A DNA stretch of 53,408 nucleotides from CAYLQA01 sp964385695 (lineage in GTDB: Bacteria > Desulfobacterota > Desulfobulbia > Desulfobulbales > Desulfurivibrionaceae). Every line of letters begins with the position of its first letter. Position 1 is the first letter of the stretch. The DNA lies in NCBI GenBank assembly GCA_964385695.1, contig CAYLQA010000025.1:1-53408 (forward strand), in the 5' to 3' direction. Position numbers and translations under genes: made by a program. The notes beneath the pieces were generated by a model. That model had not been told where the DNA came from, did no database searches, and worked only from the letters and a program-made list of their open reading frames with translations. Positions 42,162-51,334 of this stretch are shown here, piece by piece.

Positions 42162-44357
42162 ATGCAATTGCCGATCAGCTATGACGATGCTTTAAAAGAG
42201 TGGGAAAGGTTTGAAGAGTACCTGGTTCAGGCCAGATATGCTGTACGTGATCCTGAGAGTGGAAATCCTCAGGAAAAGGATATGACGCAGGTTCTTCTGC
42301 GTATCAGTGAGGAGTTTTCCCACCCGGATGTCAGCAAGGCATTGGTCCATGGCAAGATTATTACGGCGACACCATTTTTAATGAATGGCGGCAACCCATA
42401 CACCCGCCGGGCAGGTTATTACTCCTGTTACCCTCTGGGGGATGTGGAAGACTCCACCGATGCCATCTTTGATATGGAGCGTGACCTGGTTACCATCTTT
42501 CAGCATGCCGGTGGCGGCGGGATCGATGTTTCTCATATTCGCCCTAAAGGCACCATCGTGGACAAGGGCCAAGGTCTGGCCTCCGGCCCGGTTTCCTTTG
42601 CCAAGGGCTTTTCCCATCTTTCCGCCCGTATCAGCCAAGGCGGTAAGCGTCGCGGGGCCTTGATGATCCAGGCCAATTACGACATCGAGGATGTTATGGA
42701 GTTCATCACCTTTAAGGGTGACAACCCCGGCAAATACCCTGGCTGCAACGTCTCACTCAACGTTACCAGCGAAAAGTTCTGGGAAAACGAGGAGTTGGTC
42801 GATACCGTTGCCGAGTACATCTGGAAATCCGGCGATCCGGGCCTGCTTTTCACCCAAAAGAGCCTGGCCAACACCCCGGTCAAGGCCGAGCACAACCCGG
42901 TCTACTCCAACCCCTGCGGCGAGTATCTCTCCACCAAGGACACGGCCTGTAACCTTCTCACCGTCTGCCTGCCCAAATGCCTTGATGATGACCAGGGCAA
43001 GTATCTTGACGAGGTCTTTGAGTCGGCCCGCCTTGCAGCAATGGCTGGAAACGAAATCCTTGAGATGGGCGGCTTTCCGCCGGTTGAGCGGATCAAGACC
43101 AATACCCTTAAGTTCCGTCCCATCGGAATCGGTTTTACCGGCTTGCATAATGCCATGAATCACTTTGGTGTTTCCTATGCCGATGAGCATGAGGCCCCGC
43201 GCTTTGCCAAGGCGACCCAGCTTGCCTTGATGCTCGGCTCCATGCAGGGCAGCCTGGATTATGCAGATTATTATAAGAAGAAGAGCAAGGGCAAAAAGAA
43301 GCTTACTCCCCAGGAATGGAACATGGAGTATGTGGATAAAATCGATAATGAATCCTCTGCATTCATCGAGTCCGACATGCCCAATAAGAAGGGCTGGCAG
43401 AAGAAAAGCACGTCCATCTTTACCACTTTGCGTAAACTCGGCGGCCTGTATAATTCCGTTACCACCTCACAGGCGCCCACCGGCTCCATCTCTCAATTGA
43501 TGCGTGTGGCCTGTACCGGTGTTGAACCTTATTTTTCCATGATCCAGTCCCGCAGGGTTAAGGACGTTGATGATTCCTGGAAGGAGTTCACCCTGGTTCC
43601 CTTGGAGTTTTATAGCTACGATGAAGAGAAACTGGACTGGGTCGCAGAACAGACCGCCCATGAGATCGAGCCGTTTCAGCAGATTCGCCTGCTGGAGGCC
43701 TGCCAGTCTTTTAACCATACTGCTGTCTCCAAGACCATCAACCTGCCATCGGATGCCACGGTGGGAGATGTAAAGAAGATCCTGCAATATGCCCGCAAAA
43801 GTAACCTTAAGGGAATTACCATGTTCCGTGACTCCTCCATGGAGGGTGTATTGAGCGACCACAGCCATAAGGCTGCCCTTGCTGATTCACCTGAGTTCAG
43901 TGACCTTGATATCAGAAGCGGTTCCACCTTTAAGTTCAGGGGCCCGGCTCCGCTTTATATTACGGCGAATAAAGGGCATAACGGCCATGTGCGCGAGGTT
44001 TTCCTCAACACCACCAAGTCCGGCTCCACCCTGCACGGAATGAGTGAGGCCCTTGGCCGCGTATTGTCAGTTGCTCTGCAGCACGATTATCGTCTTGTCA
44101 GCAAACTGGCCCGCACCCTGGAGGATATCTCCTCGGATGGTGCCTGGATAAGCGGCTCCTTGGGCCGCACTTTTTCTATCCCGGCAGCATTGGCCAAGGT
44201 GCTTGATAAGGCCTCTGAGGATGATAAGGTTGACGAGAACCCGGATCCCTATGTTGAACCTTCTGCCTATACTTCTTGCCCGGCATGCGGTAAGTTGAGC
44301 CTCAGGCGGAGCGGTGGCTGCAACCAATGTGTAAGTTGCGGCTACTCATCCTGTTAA
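42162..44357 (+). CDS. nrdJ: Adenosylcobalamin-dependent (class II) ribonucleotide reductase
   Basis: 731 residues. It reduces ribonucleotides to deoxyribonucleotides using B12 in place of an oxygen-dependent radical. Recognised are the substrate-loop region GGKRRGALMIQ, the active-site stretch NPCGEYLSTKDTACN with the thiyl-radical cysteine, and a glycine-rich PTGSISQL. It ends in a cysteine cluster (CPACGKLSLRR and CNQCVSCGYSSC) that likely binds zinc and relays electrons. No ATP-cone is seen at the N-terminus, so overall activity regulation may be absent; the specificity site is not resolved by eye. Start ATG with AAGGAG ahead. Confidence 0.94.
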   Translation: MQLPISYDDALKEWERFEEYLVQARYAVRDPESGNPQEKDMTQVLLRISEEFSHPDVSKALVHGKIITATPFLMNGGNPYTRRAGYYSCYPLGDVEDSTDAIFDMERDLVTIFQHAGGGGIDVSHIRPKGTIVDKGQGLASGPVSFAKGFSHLSARISQGGKRRGALMIQANYDIEDVMEFITFKGDNPGKYPGCNVSLNVTSEKFWENEELVDTVAEYIWKSGDPGLLFTQKSLANTPVKAEHNPVYSNPCGEYLSTKDTACNLLTVCLPKCLDDDQGKYLDEVFESARLAAMAGNEILEMGGFPPVERIKTNTLKFRPIGIGFTGLHNAMNHFGVSYADEHEAPRFAKATQLALMLGSMQGSLDYADYYKKKSKGKKKLTPQEWNMEYVDKIDNESSAFIESDMPNKKGWQKKSTSIFTTLRKLGGLYNSVTTSQAPTGSISQLMRVACTGVEPYFSMIQSRRVKDVDDSWKEFTLVPLEFYSYDEEKLDWVAEQTAHEIEPFQQIRLLEACQSFNHTAVSKTINLPSDATVGDVKKILQYARKSNLKGITMFRDSSMEGVLSDHSHKAALADSPEFSDLDIRSGSTFKFRGPAPLYITANKGHNGHVREVFLNTTKSGSTLHGMSEALGRVLSVALQHDYRLVSKLARTLEDISSDGAWISGSLGRTFSIPAALAKVLDKASEDDKVDENPDPYVEPSAYTSCPACGKLSLRRSGGCNQCVSCGYSSC

Positions 44358-44383
44358 TATGATCTGAGGGGGTCAAACATATA

Positions 44384-46351
44384 ATGTCGGTTCGTAATTA
44401 TACAGCCGGACGTAAAAGGGCGGTCGTTTTGTTTATGACCGTCCTTTTTGCGTTCATGTTCCTGGCGGATATGTACCTCATCCGTCATCAACGAAATTTT
44501 CTTCGTTCCCATGCCAGGGCCCAGGCCGAAGAACAGCTGGAACTGATGCAGACCTATTTTCTTGTGCAGCTGATCGAATACAACTATGTCTGGGTCGACA
44601 ATTTCATCCAGGAGTGGGGTAAAAGCCATCCCGAGGTACTCCGTATAGGGATAACCTCGCCGGACGGTGAAGAACTCATGTCCTTTTCCCGCTCCGGTGA
44701 TACGCTGGATACACTTGTGTACGAAGAGCCCATTGTCTTTTTGGATGAGCATCTCGTCACCCTGTATCTGGAAGTATCGTATACCAGGATGGATGATTTT
44801 GTGGGTAGTCTCAATAAGCGGCTCATCATCGTATCAATCGTCATGACCTTCATAACCGGGATCTGTCTTTGGTGGACCCTGACGCGGGAGGCATTAAGCC
44901 CGCTGGAACAGGAGATACAGCTCAGAAAGGAGGCGGAAAAAGAACTTGAGGCCATCAGGGACGGGCTTGAAGATATTGTACATGAGCGGACCTTTGAACT
45001 TGAGGAAACAAACGTTCAGCTCATAAAGGAGGTCCGGGAGAGAAAGTCGGCAGAAGGCCAGTATGCATCTTTAAAACGCCAATATGAGCTTATTCTGGAT
45101 TCTGCGGGCGAGGGTATCTGTGGAATTGATATTGAGGGTAATGTCGCTTTTATCAACAAGGCTGCCCTGGAACTGCTCGGCTACGAAAGAGAGGAGGTTA
45201 TCGGGCACCCTCTGCATGAGGTGAGTCATCATGTTCGTTTTGACGGCTCACCCTATGAAAAGGGGGAGTGTCCTGTTTGTAAGCATTTCAGCGCAGGAAC
45301 ACTGATACGTGATGGGGAGAGTTACTTCCGTACCAGGGATGGGAATGTCTTTCCCGTGAACTATGTCAGCGCTCCCATCCGTGAGGAGGGTGTGGTGGTG
45401 GGGGCGGTTGTGGTTTTTGAAGATATTACCGAGCGTAAGCGATTTGAGCATGAGTTGGTGGAGTTGACGGATACTTTGGAGATGCGTGTGAAGAAGCGCA
45501 CCGCCAGCCTGGATGCTGCCAATGAGGATCTCAAGTCAACCCTGGATCAGCTGCAACAGACTCAGGAACAGTTGATTAATTCAGAAAAAATGGCTGCCCT
45601 TGGTGATCTGGTGGCCGGTGTGGCCCATGAGATTAACACCCCGGTGGGCGTTGGGGTGACAGCTGCCTCGCATTTGGAAAAGGAGGCCCAATCCCTGGCC
45701 AAGCTTTATAAAGAAGGCGGTATGAAGCGCAGTGACCTTGAGAGTTTTATCGCCGACAGCCAGGATTCCAGCCAGCTGATTCTCTCCAACCTGAACCGGG
45801 CCGCCGAACTTATCCGCAGCTTTAAGCAGGTGGCAACAGACCAATCCGGCGAGACCCGCCGCTCCTTTAAGATGAAAGAGTATGTCGAGGAGGTATGCTT
45901 AAGCCTGCGGCCTATCCTCAAAAAAACACCCCACCGAGTGGAGGTGGAGTGCGACGAGGGGCTTTCGCTTAACAGCTATCCCGGCGCATTTTCGCAAATC
46001 GTAACAAACTTCATCACCAATTCGGTGATGCACGCCTTTACGGGTAACACGGCGGGATGTTTACACTTTGCAATTCACGAAGAGAAGGGTATTATCCATT
46101 TCACTTATGCGGATGACGGTAAAGGAATGGGACAAGAGGAGGTTGCCCATATTTTTGACCCGTTTTACACCACGAGCCGGGAGCAGGGAGGAAGCGGCTT
46201 GGGGCTGCATATCGTTTATAATATTGTTACTCAGCGTTTAATGGGTTCCATCAAGTGCCTGAGTGAGCCCGGTAAGGGCACATCTTTTATGTTGAAGTTT
46301 CCGATGGTGCTGGATGGGGGGGATACGAATGCAACAACAGGATCAGGATGA
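44384..46351 (+). CDS. Membrane PAS sensor histidine kinase
   Basis: 655 residues. Two membrane spans (about 13-32 and 146-168) enclose a periplasmic sensor region of about 110 residues. Then come a coiled-coil linker, a PAS domain (about 230-350, with SPYEKGECPVCKHF), a second coiled coil, and a HisKA/HATPase module with the H-box LVAGVAHEINTPVGVGV and GGSGLGLHIVYNIV. The transmitter is of the orphan or two-component kind with the ATPase G-boxes intact. It overlaps the downstream REC-HD-GYP gene by 23 bases and is probably its partner kinase. It follows nrdJ by 26 bases and may share its transcript. Confidence 0.93.
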   Translation: MSVRNYTAGRKRAVVLFMTVLFAFMFLADMYLIRHQRNFLRSHARAQAEEQLELMQTYFLVQLIEYNYVWVDNFIQEWGKSHPEVLRIGITSPDGEELMSFSRSGDTLDTLVYEEPIVFLDEHLVTLYLEVSYTRMDDFVGSLNKRLIIVSIVMTFITGICLWWTLTREALSPLEQEIQLRKEAEKELEAIRDGLEDIVHERTFELEETNVQLIKEVRERKSAEGQYASLKRQYELILDSAGEGICGIDIEGNVAFINKAALELLGYEREEVIGHPLHEVSHHVRFDGSPYEKGECPVCKHFSAGTLIRDGESYFRTRDGNVFPVNYVSAPIREEGVVVGAVVVFEDITERKRFEHELVELTDTLEMRVKKRTASLDAANEDLKSTLDQLQQTQEQLINSEKMAALGDLVAGVAHEINTPVGVGVTAASHLEKEAQSLAKLYKEGGMKRSDLESFIADSQDSSQLILSNLNRAAELIRSFKQVATDQSGETRRSFKMKEYVEEVCLSLRPILKKTPHRVEVECDEGLSLNSYPGAFSQIVTNFITNSVMHAFTGNTAGCLHFAIHEEKGIIHFTYADDGKGMGQEEVAHIFDPFYTTSREQGGSGLGLHIVYNIVTQRLMGSIKCLSEPGKGTSFMLKFPMVLDGGDTNATTGSG

Positions 46352-47888
46352 GCTTCTTTTTGCCGATGATACCGGCTCTGATGAAAATCAGGCCAGTGAC
46401 ACCGGCGGCGACGAGCCCTGGAAGGTTATGGTGGTGGATGATGAGCAAGAGGTCCACGCCGTTACCAAGTTGGTATTAAAGGATTTTCAGTACGAGGGCA
46501 GGGGGCTCGCCTTTCTCAATGCCCACAGCGGTCAGGAAGCAAAAGACCTTATTCTTGAACACCCCGATACGGCAGTCATCTTCCTTGATGTGGTAATGGA
46601 ACATGATGGCTCCGGCCTAGACGTTGTCCGTTTTGTCCGCGAAGAGCTTAAAAATAATTTTGTCCGTATTATCCTGCGCACCGGCCAACCAGGCCAGGCG
46701 CCCGAAGAAAAGGTCATCGTTGAGTATGATATCAACGACTATAAAGAAAAGACCGAGCTCACGGCCCAGAAGTTGTTTACCACCATGGTCGCCTCTCTCA
46801 GGGCCTATCGCGATATTTTGACCATTGAGGCCAACCGTAAGGGGCTAGAGAAGATCATCGAAGCGGCCACCTCAATCTGCCGCCTGCGTTCTTTATCAAA
46901 ACTTGCCTCCGGTGTATTAAGCCAGTTGGTCTCCATCCTGCACCTCAGTGAGAATGCCCTCTACTGCCATACATCCGGTTTGGCCCTTAAGAGTCATCAG
47001 GGTGATTTTCGTGTCTTGGCCGCCACCGGCAGCTATGAAAGTCTGATCGAGAGCGAGGGCAAGGAGGCGCTTCCCAAAGGTGTTCTGAACGCAGTGGAGC
47101 AGGCTGCAACAGAAAAAAAATCCCATTGCCACGGCAAGACCTTTGTCGGCTATTTTTGCAGTCAGGGCGGGGAGGAGACGGTTATCTATCTGGAGGGCTG
47201 GCGCAAGATCAGTCCGCTGGACCGGCAGATGATCGAGCTTTTTTGCAGTAATGTGCAGGTGGCGTATGAAAACGTCCTGCTCAACCAGGAGATCGAAGGC
47301 ACCCAAAAGGAGATCATCTTTACCCTGGGTGAAGTTGCTGAGATGCGCTCTTCTGAGACCGGCAATCATATTCGCCGTGTTTCCGAGTACTGTCATTTGC
47401 TGGCCGAGGCCCATGGTCTGAACCAGCGGGAGGTGGAGGTGATCCGTCTGGCCTCCTCCATGCACGATGTGGGCAAGGTTGCCATTCCCGACTCAGTATT
47501 GAACAAGCCCGGTCCGCTTACCGATGAAGAATTTCATATTATGAAGAGCCACACGGTGCATGCCCAGGAGATGTTGGGGCTTTCCGATAGGGAGATTGTT
47601 CGGGCTGCTATCACCATTGCCTTGGAACATCATGAGAAGTATGACGGCAGCGGCTATCCCAAAGGGATAAAGGGTGAGGAAATTCACATCTATGCCCGTA
47701 TCACCACGGTGGCTGATGTGTTTGATGCCTTATGCAGCGATAGAAGTTACCGCCCGGCTTGGGAGCTTGAGGCGGTTTATGAGTATTTCAGGGAGCAACG
47801 CGGCCGCCATTTTGACCCGCAGTTGGTTGATCTCTTTTTTGACAATCTTGACCAGATTCTGGATATCAGAAAGCGGTTCAGCTCTTAA
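46329..47888 (+). CDS. Response regulator with REC, DUF3369 and HD-GYP domains
   Basis: 519 residues. A receiver domain (about 30-155) with acidic VVDDEQE and the phospho-acceptor Asp in VIFLDVVMEHDG is followed by a DUF3369 segment (about 165-320) and an HD-GYP domain (about 330-510) with MHDVGKVAIP and HHEKYDGSGYPKG. HD-GYP proteins hydrolyse c-di-GMP. All the HD-GYP signature residues appear present, so activity is likely. The ATG at 46329 is chosen over an upstream in-frame ATG at 46314 because a G-rich ribosome site precedes it. Controlled presumably by the kinase encoded just before. Confidence 0.94.
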   Translation: MQQQDQDELLFADDTGSDENQASDTGGDEPWKVMVVDDEQEVHAVTKLVLKDFQYEGRGLAFLNAHSGQEAKDLILEHPDTAVIFLDVVMEHDGSGLDVVRFVREELKNNFVRIILRTGQPGQAPEEKVIVEYDINDYKEKTELTAQKLFTTMVASLRAYRDILTIEANRKGLEKIIEAATSICRLRSLSKLASGVLSQLVSILHLSENALYCHTSGLALKSHQGDFRVLAATGSYESLIESEGKEALPKGVLNAVEQAATEKKSHCHGKTFVGYFCSQGGEETVIYLEGWRKISPLDRQMIELFCSNVQVAYENVLLNQEIEGTQKEIIFTLGEVAEMRSSETGNHIRRVSEYCHLLAEAHGLNQREVEVIRLASSMHDVGKVAIPDSVLNKPGPLTDEEFHIMKSHTVHAQEMLGLSDREIVRAAITIALEHHEKYDGSGYPKGIKGEEIHIYARITTVADVFDALCSDRSYRPAWELEAVYEYFREQRGRHFDPQLVDLFFDNLDQILDIRKRFSS

Positions 47889-47899
47889 CCGCTGTACCC

Positions 47900-48337
47900 C
47901 TAACTCACCTTGCTGATCTCATCACCGGCCTGCGCATCTCCACCGTGAATAACTTTTGCAAACAGGCCTTCCTTGGGCATGATGCAGTCGCCGGTTGCCT
48001 TTTTAATGGCGCAGCCATCATTGTGGCATTTCTTGCCGATCTGGGTAATTTCCAAAACAATATCCGGCCCTATCTGCAACCTGTCTCCCACTGCGATGGT
48101 GGCAAGGTCCAGGCCGCGGGTAATGATGTTCTCGGCAAAGGCGCCGTCTTTTAAGGTGGGGAGCTGGAGCTTGACGTTGTCGATGCTTTCCCCGGCCAAG
48201 AGTGAGACCTGGCGGTGCCATTTGCCTGCGTGGGCGTCATCGACGATGCCGAATTCCTCCTTAAAGCTGGCCTTTTCAACGCTTCGTTTGACGATTCCTT
48301 TTTTGCTGCTGGTGCAGATTGCTTCTACTGTTGCCAT
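47900..48337 (-). CDS. Stand-alone MOSC-domain protein
   Basis: 145 residues with the MOSC pattern: GIVDDAHAGKWHRQVSLL, then LKDGAFAENIITRGLDL, and a C-terminal conserved Cys in KKCHNDGCAIKKATGDCIMPKEGLF. MOSC domains bind molybdenum cofactor or sulfur and move Mo-cofactor sulfur. It lies downstream of the nap-type operon in the same direction, 105 bases after the NrfD gene, so a role in loading or sulfurating the molybdenum cofactor of NapA is plausible. Good ribosome site (AAAGGAAAAG). Convergent with the HD-GYP gene across 11 bases. Confidence 0.9.
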   Translation of the reverse strand: MATVEAICTSSKKGIVKRSVEKASFKEEFGIVDDAHAGKWHRQVSLLAGESIDNVKLQLPTLKDGAFAENIITRGLDLATIAVGDRLQIGPDIVLEITQIGKKCHNDGCAIKKATGDCIMPKEGLFAKVIHGGDAQAGDEISKVS

Positions 48338-48362
48338 GGTTCTTTTCCTTTACAGATAAGTT

Positions 48363-48387
48363 GGGGGGCACTCAGTAAGTGCCCCCC
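48363..48387 (-). other. Intercistronic hairpin between the NrfD and MOSC genes
   Basis: A perfect 10-bp GC-rich stem (48363-48372 with 48378-48387) with a 5-base loop. No T run follows on the minus strand, so it is more likely an mRNA processing or stability element, or a partial stop, than a full terminator. Confidence 0.6.
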
Positions 48388-48442
48388 CGTGTGTCAACGC
48401 TTTAAAAGAACGTATTGTAATGCTGTCCGGCAACACTCAGCT

Positions 48443-49666
48443 TTACGCGTTGCCCTCTTTGGACTTGAGTAGGATGGCTAATGCCGGTTTTATGAGTAAG
48501 GTAACCACTAAAGCTCCGGTTGCCAAGACCCCTATAGTAATAAGAATCTCGGGTGAGCTAGGGGCGTAGTCAACGACCTCACCCATGGGTGAGGGCACAA
48601 AGCCTGGGATAATCAAGCCAAAGCCTTTTTCGATCCAGATCCCGGTAAAGAGGCTGATGGCCGCCACCATCAGATACCGTGGGTTACACTTGCTCGGATC
48701 AAAGGCAAACAAGAGGGTGCCTAAGATGTTGAGCCCGATGGCCGTCCAGATCCACGGCACGAGGGAGTCATGTCCTTCCAGGCCAAAAAAGAGGTACTGG
48801 GCGGAGAGACTGTGGTGGGTGAAGGTGTAAAACTCTTTAAAAACTTCAGAAAACAGCATTACAAGATTGATCACCGCTGACACAACAATGATCCTTTTGA
48901 GCTTTGTGAAGATTTTTTCGTCAATGGGGTAGTTGGTCTGTTCTTTAATAGCAATCAGTACCATCATAATCACAGCAGGGCCGGCAGCAAAAGCGGATGC
49001 CAAGAACCTGGGTCCAAGCAGTGGATTATTCCAAAACGGCCGGGCCGGAAGACCCTGGTACAAGAAAGCCGTTACCATATGAATGGATACAGCCCAAAAA
49101 ATGGAGAGGAAAATAAAGGGGCGGTATTTCCAGCCAACAGGGCTTCTGTTCTGGTAGTTGCAGTAAAGAATGTACAGCGGCACCAAGGTGTTCAGCGCAA
49201 GGTAACCGTTTAAGACCAATACATCCCAGGTAAGAATGGAGGAGGGCCAGTTAAACAGGCCAATGCCCGGAAGCATATGCCAGATTTTGAGTGGCCCGCC
49301 CATATCAACGGTGATGAACATCAAACACATCACCAGGGCACCCACCGCTACACATTCACCAATGATCACGACCTCGTGGAAGTCTTTATCCTTGAGAACA
49401 TAGGCAGGCAGGATCAGCATAACCGCAGCTGCGGCCACACCGACAAAAAAGGTAAAGTTGGAAATATAGAGTCCCCAGCTGACAATATCGCTCATGCCAG
49501 TGATAATGAGACCCTCGGAAAACTGTCGCATGTAGGCAAAGCCACCTGCTCCCATAAGGGCGAGCAGGGCGAACAGGTATATCTTAAAACCTGTCCCCCC
49601 GGCCAAAGACCAGCGCACACAGTCTGTGACAAAAGTAGCAAATCCTTTATTAGGGTTCGTTGTCAT
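48443..49666 (-). CDS. nrfD: NrfD/PsrC-family integral membrane quinol-oxidising subunit
   Basis: 407 residues with about ten membrane spans, typical for the longer NrfD-type proteins (HmcC/DsrP/ActC group). It exchanges electrons with the quinone pool and hands them to an iron-sulfur partner. Features include FVGVAAAAVMLILPAY, LARPFWNNPLLGPRFLASAFAAG and a conserved proline-rich C-end. It follows the ferredoxin gene by 57 bases in the nap-type operon. The usual NapC or NapGH quinol module is not seen so far in this operon. Confidence 0.92.
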   Translation of the reverse strand: MTTNPNKGFATFVTDCVRWSLAGGTGFKIYLFALLALMGAGGFAYMRQFSEGLIITGMSDIVSWGLYISNFTFFVGVAAAAVMLILPAYVLKDKDFHEVVIIGECVAVGALVMCLMFITVDMGGPLKIWHMLPGIGLFNWPSSILTWDVLVLNGYLALNTLVPLYILYCNYQNRSPVGWKYRPFIFLSIFWAVSIHMVTAFLYQGLPARPFWNNPLLGPRFLASAFAAGPAVIMMVLIAIKEQTNYPIDEKIFTKLKRIIVVSAVINLVMLFSEVFKEFYTFTHHSLSAQYLFFGLEGHDSLVPWIWTAIGLNILGTLLFAFDPSKCNPRYLMVAAISLFTGIWIEKGFGLIIPGFVPSPMGEVVDYAPSSPEILITIGVLATGALVVTLLIKPALAILLKSKEGNA

Positions 49667-49723
49667 CGTTTTATCCTTAGGGCTTTTTGATACATTAAGT
49701 ACTGTTGCATTTTGCCCAATCTA

Positions 49724-50659
49724 TCAATCAATGAAATACCAAAATTTGGGATCAGTTCCCAATTCCTCCTTAAAGCGGAATACCTTTTTGTTTTTTAAGA
49801 CAAAGCGGATTTCGCTGTTTGGATCAAGGAGGTTGCCGAATACCCTGGAGCCTGTCGGGCAGGCATTGGCACAAGCAGGCTGCTTACCCTGGCGGGTTCG
49901 CTGTACACAGAAGGTGCATTTTTCCATAACACCCTTCATGCGCATGCGATTGCCAAGATAATGCTGCTTGAGGTTGACCTCTTCTTCCGGTACCTGCGGG
50001 TCGCCCCAGTTAAAGCGGCGTCCCCAGTATGGGCAGGCAGCAAGGCAATAACGGCAACCGATGCACCAGTCATAGTCCACAACCACGATGCCATCCGGTT
50101 CTTTCCAGGTGGCCTTGGTGGGGCAGGCCTTGATGCATGGCGCGTTTTCGCAATGGTAGCACTGCACGCCCATGTAGAATTTATCCTCCACCGGGACTTC
50201 ATGGTGGAACTTTCCATCACCGGAGGTAGGATCCAACTGCCCAGGCTCCATCTCAAAGATGCGCACGTACTGGGTCTTCTTCCTGCGGTCCAGGTTGTTT
50301 TCCTGTACGCAGGCCTCAACGCAGTCCATGTATCCCTTGCAGCGGGAGATGTTAAAGGCATAACCGTAAAGCACCTGTTCCTGCGGCTCCTGGTTGGACA
50401 TCTGGATGTCGCGGTCATGCTTGAGCTTGGCAAGGCGTATGAGGCGGTTTACTGTCTCATCCTTTTCTTCCTGGGTCATGAGTCGGTAGTTCTTCTTGAA
50501 ATACTCTTCCCACTTGAGTCCCATCTCTTCGGTTGAGTCGCCCATGGCGCCGCAACCACCTGTCACGAGCCCTGCTGATCCTGCAGCAGCGGCAATGGAC
50601 AGATTCTTCATGAAGTCTCTGCGGGTCGTTTTATTTTCAAGAACTTCTGGCTTTTTCAT
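49724..50659 (-). CDS. Tat-exported 4Fe-4S ferredoxin subunit (NrfC/DsrO/HmcB type)
   Basis: 311 residues from the chosen ATG. A Tat signal (RRDFMKN, twin Arg at residues 13-14) leads to the periplasmic side. Three canonical cysteine clusters are seen: CYHCENAPCIKACP, CIGCRYCLAACPYW and CTFCVQRTRQGKQPACANACP. A fourth reads CKGYMDCVEAC, where tyrosine replaces the second cysteine. It transfers electrons between the NrfD subunit and the cytochromes. The start at 50659 has the better ribosome site (AGAAGG) and a normal Tat n-region; an in-frame ATG at 50689 would add 10 residues. Confidence 0.92.
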   Translation of the reverse strand: MKKPEVLENKTTRRDFMKNLSIAAAAGSAGLVTGGCGAMGDSTEEMGLKWEEYFKKNYRLMTQEEKDETVNRLIRLAKLKHDRDIQMSNQEPQEQVLYGYAFNISRCKGYMDCVEACVQENNLDRRKKTQYVRIFEMEPGQLDPTSGDGKFHHEVPVEDKFYMGVQCYHCENAPCIKACPTKATWKEPDGIVVVDYDWCIGCRYCLAACPYWGRRFNWGDPQVPEEEVNLKQHYLGNRMRMKGVMEKCTFCVQRTRQGKQPACANACPTGSRVFGNLLDPNSEIRFVLKNKKVFRFKEELGTDPKFWYFID

Positions 50660-50698
50660 GTGTCCTTCTTTCTTATTCCTGGAATCCATAGCGCCCCC

Positions 50699-51316
50699 CT
50701 AATCGTTCAACGGCAGAGAATAGGTCTCTGGCATCTTTGTTTTAAAGGCTGGGGCGTGCGGATTGTGACAAGTCGTACAGTTGCGTATGACCCGTTCACC
50801 CGCCCAGTATGTCTCTCGTTTGCCATGGGCGCCGCCGAGCCAGTCGCGCTTGGGGCGAAAGTGACACTGACCGCACAGCTGGTAGCTGTGGTCGTAATCG
50901 ATTTTCCGTCCCTGCTTATCGATGAGATAATCGCGATCTTTGGCATGATGGCAGTCAATACAAGCCAGCTTATTGTCGCCGCTACCATGGTTAATCGTAA
51001 TGTCACCATGGGTAAACAGGGCGCCGTCCGCTACCTTTACAGGCTTGTCGGTATGACAGGTCCTGCAAGGGTAACGGCCAATGGAGTCCTTCCTGGCCAA
51101 CACCTTAAAGGTGCCGCCCTGGTAGTCTTCCTTGGAGCGTACCGTTTTAACGGGCAGTTGGTAAGCTGACTCGACTTGCATGCTGTCGTATGGCGCAGTG
51201 GCAGACTCGATACGGTCAAGAACCGAACCTTGTGCGGCCATGGCAGACTGAGCCATGATAAGCGTTGAGCCCAGGGCAAGAGAAAGCAGGCTAGAACTAA
51301 AGATATTTTTTCTCAT
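50699..51316 (-). CDS. Periplasmic tetraheme cytochrome c
   Basis: 205 residues. A Sec signal (about 1-28, cleavage after AMA) and four heme-binding CxxCH motifs at residues 84-88, 119-123, 148-152 and 180-184. The last is followed by NPH as in doubled-CxxCH cytochromes. It resembles small class III-like and NrfD-associated cytochromes. Its place between the NapB-like gene (18 bases upstream) and the ferredoxin gene (about 10 to 40 bases downstream, depending on its start) suggests it carries electrons between them. It is not NapC-like, since the N-terminus looks cleaved. Confidence 0.9.
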   Translation of the reverse strand: MRKNIFSSSLLSLALGSTLIMAQSAMAAQGSVLDRIESATAPYDSMQVESAYQLPVKTVRSKEDYQGGTFKVLARKDSIGRYPCRTCHTDKPVKVADGALFTHGDITINHGSGDNKLACIDCHHAKDRDYLIDKQGRKIDYDHSYQLCGQCHFRPKRDWLGGAHGKRETYWAGERVIRNCTTCHNPHAPAFKTKMPETYSLPLND

Positions 51317-51334
51317 AGCGGTTCTATTTCCTGA

